In this document: positions 61,559 through 64,000 of the stretch, piece by piece
Layout of the letters: each line of letters starts with the position of its first letter
Position numbering within the stretch: the first letter of the stretch is position 1
Assembly (NCBI RefSeq): GCF_014764505.1
Contig: NZ_JACXWX010000015.1
Location: forward strand, 62,001 to 126,000
Length of the DNA stretch: 64,000 nt
Direction: 5' to 3'
DNA from: Phormidium tenue FACHB-886
GTDB lineage: Bacteria > Cyanobacteriota > Cyanobacteriia > Elainellales > Elainellaceae
Position numbers and translations under genes: made by a program
Notes under the pieces: model-generated
The model's database searches: none
What the model saw: only the letters and a program-made list of their open reading frames with translations
Told to the model about the DNA's origin: nothing

Positions 61559-62992
61559 GTGAGTCACGGATTCGATTATGACTTGGTGATTGTAGGGGCT
61601 GGCGTGGGTGGGCACGGAGCTGCGCTCCATGCTGTGAGCTGTGGACTAAAGACTGCCATCGTGGAAGCGGCAGACATGGGTGGAACCTGCGTCAACCGAG
61701 GCTGTATTCCTTCCAAGGCGCTGCTAGCAGCTTCTGGGCGCGTCCGAGAGCTGCGAGACGCTAGTCATCTGAAGGCTCTCGGCATTCAGGTGGGTGACGT
61801 GGCATTTGAGCGACAGGCGATTGCCGATCACGCTGCTAGTATCGTCACCAAACAGCGCGAGGGGCTAATTGGCAGCCTCAAACGAATTGGGGTTGATGTA
61901 ATTCAGGGCAGAGCCAAGCTGGCAGGCTCTCAGAAACTTAGCGTTGCCACATCAGATGGCGAAAGAACGATCACGGCTCAAGACATCATGCTGGCTCCCG
62001 GATCGGTGCCCTTTGTGCCGCCCGGTGCCCAGCTCGATGGCAAAACGGTTTTCACTAGCGATGATGCAATTAAGCTAGATGCTCTACCAAATTGGATTGC
62101 CATCGTTGGTAGCGGCTACATTGGCTTAGAGTTTGCCGATATTTATACAGCATTGGGCTGCGAAGTCACTATTATCGAAGCGCTCGATCAATTGATGCCC
62201 GGTTTCGATCCAGATATTGCCAAGCTCGCCCAGCGAGTGCTGATTGCGCCTCGGGATGTGGAAACCAAAGCAGGCGTTTTGGCAAAGACTGTCAAACCTG
62301 GTTCGCCAGTGGTAATCGAGCTGGCAGATGCCAAAACCAAGGAAATTGTTGAGGTGATGGAGGTCGATGCCTGCCTGATTGCCACCGGACGCATCCCAGC
62401 AACACAAGACTTGGGTTTGGAGTCGGTGGGAGTGGAACTCGATCGCCGCAACTTCATTCCGGTGAACGACCAAATGGCAGTGCTACAAGAAGGACAGCCC
62501 GTGCCACATCTGTGGGCGATCGGCGATGCGACTGGCAAAATGATGTTGGCACATGCTGCTTCTGCCCAGGGGGTAGTTGCGATTGAGAATATCTGCGGTC
62601 GCTCCCGCACCATAGACTATCGCAGCATCCCGGCTGCTGCCTTCACGCATCCAGAAGTGAGCTTCGTGGGCTTAACAGAACCTGCTGCCGCCGAACTCGC
62701 CAAAGCAGAAGGCTTTAAGATCGCTGCTGTCCGCTCTTACTTCAAGGGCAACGCCAAAGCAATCGCCGAAGGAGAAACGGACGGTCTAGCTAAGGTGATT
62801 TACCGCCCCGACACTGGCGAAGTGCTAGGGGTTCACATCATCGGGCTACATGCCTCTGACCTGATTCAAGAAGCCGCTAACGCGATCGCCGAACGCCGCT
62901 CGGTTCACGAACTCGCCTACTTCGTCCACACTCACCCCACCTTGTCAGAAGTGCTGGATGAAGCATACAAGCGGGCAGTCGGTACTCACTAG
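61559..62992 (+). CDS. lpdA: Dihydrolipoyl dehydrogenase
   Basis: This 477-aa flavoprotein disulfide reductase is the E3 of 2-oxoacid dehydrogenase and glycine cleavage complexes. The FAD site is [17 protein letters not shown]. The redox disulfide is [16 protein letters not shown] (Cys44, Cys49). The NAD site is [18 protein letters not shown]. The C-terminal His-Glu dyad is in [15 protein letters not shown]. The start is GTG at 61559 ([10 protein letters not shown]). The length matches the family. trpC follows after 49 bp and may be cotranscribed. Confidence 0.96.
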   Translation: MSHGFDYDLVIVGAGVGGHGAALHAVSCGLKTAIVEAADMGGTCVNRGCIPSKALLAASGRVRELRDASHLKALGIQVGDVAFERQAIADHAASIVTKQREGLIGSLKRIGVDVIQGRAKLAGSQKLSVATSDGERTITAQDIMLAPGSVPFVPPGAQLDGKTVFTSDDAIKLDALPNWIAIVGSGYIGLEFADIYTALGCEVTIIEALDQLMPGFDPDIAKLAQRVLIAPRDVETKAGVLAKTVKPGSPVVIELADAKTKEIVEVMEVDACLIATGRIPATQDLGLESVGVELDRRNFIPVNDQMAVLQEGQPVPHLWAIGDATGKMMLAHAASAQGVVAIENICGRSRTIDYRSIPAAAFTHPEVSFVGLTEPAAAELAKAEGFKIAAVRSYFKGNAKAIAEGETDGLAKVIYRPDTGEVLGVHIIGLHASDLIQEAANAIAERRSVHELAYFVHTHPTLSEVLDEAYKRAVGTH

Positions 62993-63041
62993 TTGAACTC
63001 TGCTGGTACGGCTGTCGCACCAGCGCTTATTCTTTTTACCT

Positions 63042-63938
63042 ATGCAAATCCGCCGTCGTCATCCCAACCCAACCATTGCCGTAGAATTTGTCCGCTATCA
63101 GACACCCGTCCCAGATGCAGAGCCACAAAATATCCTAGAGGAAATTGTTTGGCAGAAAGAAAGAGAGATTACCCAGCAGCGCGATCGGGTGCCGCTGGCA
63201 GATCTACAGCGCCAGGTGCAAGATCTGCCTGCCTCACGGGATTTTGTAGCAGCTCTACGGCAGAGCCAAACCCAGCCGGCGCTAATTGCTGAGGTGAAAA
63301 AGGCATCTCCCAGTAAAGGAGTGATTCGGGAAGATTTTGATCCAGTGGCGATCGCTCAATCCTATGTCCAGGGCGGGGCTGTCTGTATTTCGGTGCTAAC
63401 CGATGAAAAATTCTTTCAGGGTAGCTTCGAGAATTTGCAGCAGGTAAGGGCAGCCGTGGAAGTGCCGCTCCTCTGTAAAGAGTTTGTGATTTACCCTTAC
63501 CAGATTTATCTGGCGCGGCTGCACGGCGCCGATGCCGTTCTTTTAATTGCGGCAATCCTTTCAGACAAAGATCTGCAATATTTTCTGAAGATTGCCAATG
63601 TTTTGGGTATGGCAGCGCTCGTTGAAGTGCATACGCTGGAAGAGTTAGATCGAGTGCTGGCACTGCAAGGGGTTCAGCTAATTGGCATTAACAACCGCAA
63701 CTTGGAAAACTTTTTGGTGGATCTGCAAACGACGCAGCAGCTTTTGGCAGCGCGAGGAACACAAATTCGCGAGCGTGACATTCTGGTAGTCAGCGAGTCG
63801 GGGCTACATACTGCTGCAGATTTACGGGTGGTACAAGCGGCAGGTGCAGCAGCAGTGCTCATTGGCGAATCGCTGGTGAAGCAGCCTGATCCAAGTGCGG
63901 CGATCGGTGCTTTGTTCTCTAGTGAACAGAACTTTTAA
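63042..63938 (+). CDS. trpC: Indole-3-glycerol-phosphate synthase
   Basis: This 298-aa TIM-barrel enzyme of tryptophan synthesis has [17 protein letters not shown] with catalytic Lys, then [15 protein letters not shown] and [27 protein letters not shown] and [14 protein letters not shown] hold the remaining active-site Glu/Asn/Ser. About 30 residues precede the core, normal for cyanobacteria. The last nine or so codons form one arm of the long hairpin at 63908-63970. Confidence 0.96.
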   Translation: MQIRRRHPNPTIAVEFVRYQTPVPDAEPQNILEEIVWQKEREITQQRDRVPLADLQRQVQDLPASRDFVAALRQSQTQPALIAEVKKASPSKGVIREDFDPVAIAQSYVQGGAVCISVLTDEKFFQGSFENLQQVRAAVEVPLLCKEFVIYPYQIYLARLHGADAVLLIAAILSDKDLQYFLKIANVLGMAALVEVHTLEELDRVLALQGVQLIGINNRNLENFLVDLQTTQQLLAARGTQIRERDILVVSESGLHTAADLRVVQAAGAAAVLIGESLVKQPDPSAAIGALFSSEQNF

Positions 63939-63970
63939 CTCAAAAGTTCTGTTCACTAGAGAACAAAGTA
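63908..63970 (+). terminator. 29-bp hairpin overlapping the trpC stop codon
   Basis: The left arm at 63910-63936 and right arm at 63942-63968 are perfectly complementary over 27 bp, around a 5-nt loop, and extend by a GU and an AT pair to 63908/63970. The trpC TAA (63936-63938) sits at the loop, so the whole left arm is coding. The stem is too long to be chance. It is probably a terminator or 3'-end stabiliser; no T-tract follows on the plus strand. Confidence 0.8.
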
Positions 63971-64000
63971 ATCCGCAGATTTCACCGTTCCGTGAGTTTT

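Noticed and set aside
62126-62613. Two antisense frames of 115 and 141 codons opposite lpdA
   Set aside because: Shadow frames of a strongly supported enzyme gene without start signals.

Overview
The window is a piece of cyanobacterial chromosome, most likely from a filamentous, motile, phycobilisome-containing species. Direct signs are a phycobiliprotein lyase of the CpcT type, the PSII biogenesis factor Thf1/Psb29, a one-helix high-light-inducible protein, a cyanobacterial glycolate dehydrogenase subunit GlcD, many copies of the HIP1 octamer (gcgatcgc), and a four-gene locus that looks like hpsA-hpsB-hpsC-hpsD (hormogonium polysaccharide secretion). No rRNA, tRNA, CRISPR array, transposase or phage gene was recognised. 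Gene order and base use are those of an ordinary housekeeping region, not a genomic island.

Layout. 0-4.1 kb: the 5' part of a UPF0182 membrane protein, then gamma-glutamyltransferase coupled to a methyltransferase, and a DUF1350 hydrolase. 5-12.5 kb: the minus-strand pseudopilin operon hpsA-B-C-D, with a strong hairpin between hpsA and hpsB. 13-17 kb: a WG-repeat protein, tsaB, an OppC-type permease and trhO. 17.5-21.7 kb: a membrane-anchored CapA-like protein with degraded metal motifs, a hexose mutarotase-like epimerase and a three-domain S1 protein. 21.7-24.6 kb: a polar amino-acid ABC transporter split over two divergent units. 24.9-31.1 kb: smc, a PRC-barrel protein, a DedA protein and an Hli protein. 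31.2-39.6 kb: map behind a half-size Na+/Ca2+ exchanger, thf1, cpcT, the prepilin peptidase pilD, a MerR regulator, tgt, a conserved hypothetical protein, cobS and a tandem QueD-like protein. 39.7-50.6 kb: a methyltransferase, a GAF/histidine kinase with a degenerate receiver, an endonuclease III homologue, three small conserved proteins, gshA, a response regulator, a HAD phosphatase, a ferredoxin-fused aldo/keto reductase and a bifunctional nuclease. 50.9-64 kb: glcD, a CPA2-type antiporter overlapping a small membrane protein gene, two glycosyltransferases, a large anchored protein, an SGNH-like (DUF1574) protein, lpdA and trpC.

Connections. pilD at 34.3 kb encodes the enzyme class expected to process the HpsA-D pseudopilins at 5-12.5 kb. 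tgt, the QueD-like protein, trhO and tsaB all bear on tRNA modification (queuosine, ho5U34, t6A). The 55.3-61.3 kb block looks like a surface-glycan synthesis or modification cluster. Cyanobacteria lack Rho, and many gene ends here carry long, sometimes perfect inverted repeats. The most striking has 29-bp arms and straddles the trpC stop codon.

I found no complete, obviously new multi-gene system. The best leads are the half-length Ca2+/cation exchanger, the tandem QueD with one inactivated domain, the antiporter with an overlapping small membrane protein, the glycan cluster with a possible 44-aa gene, and the set of long hairpins.
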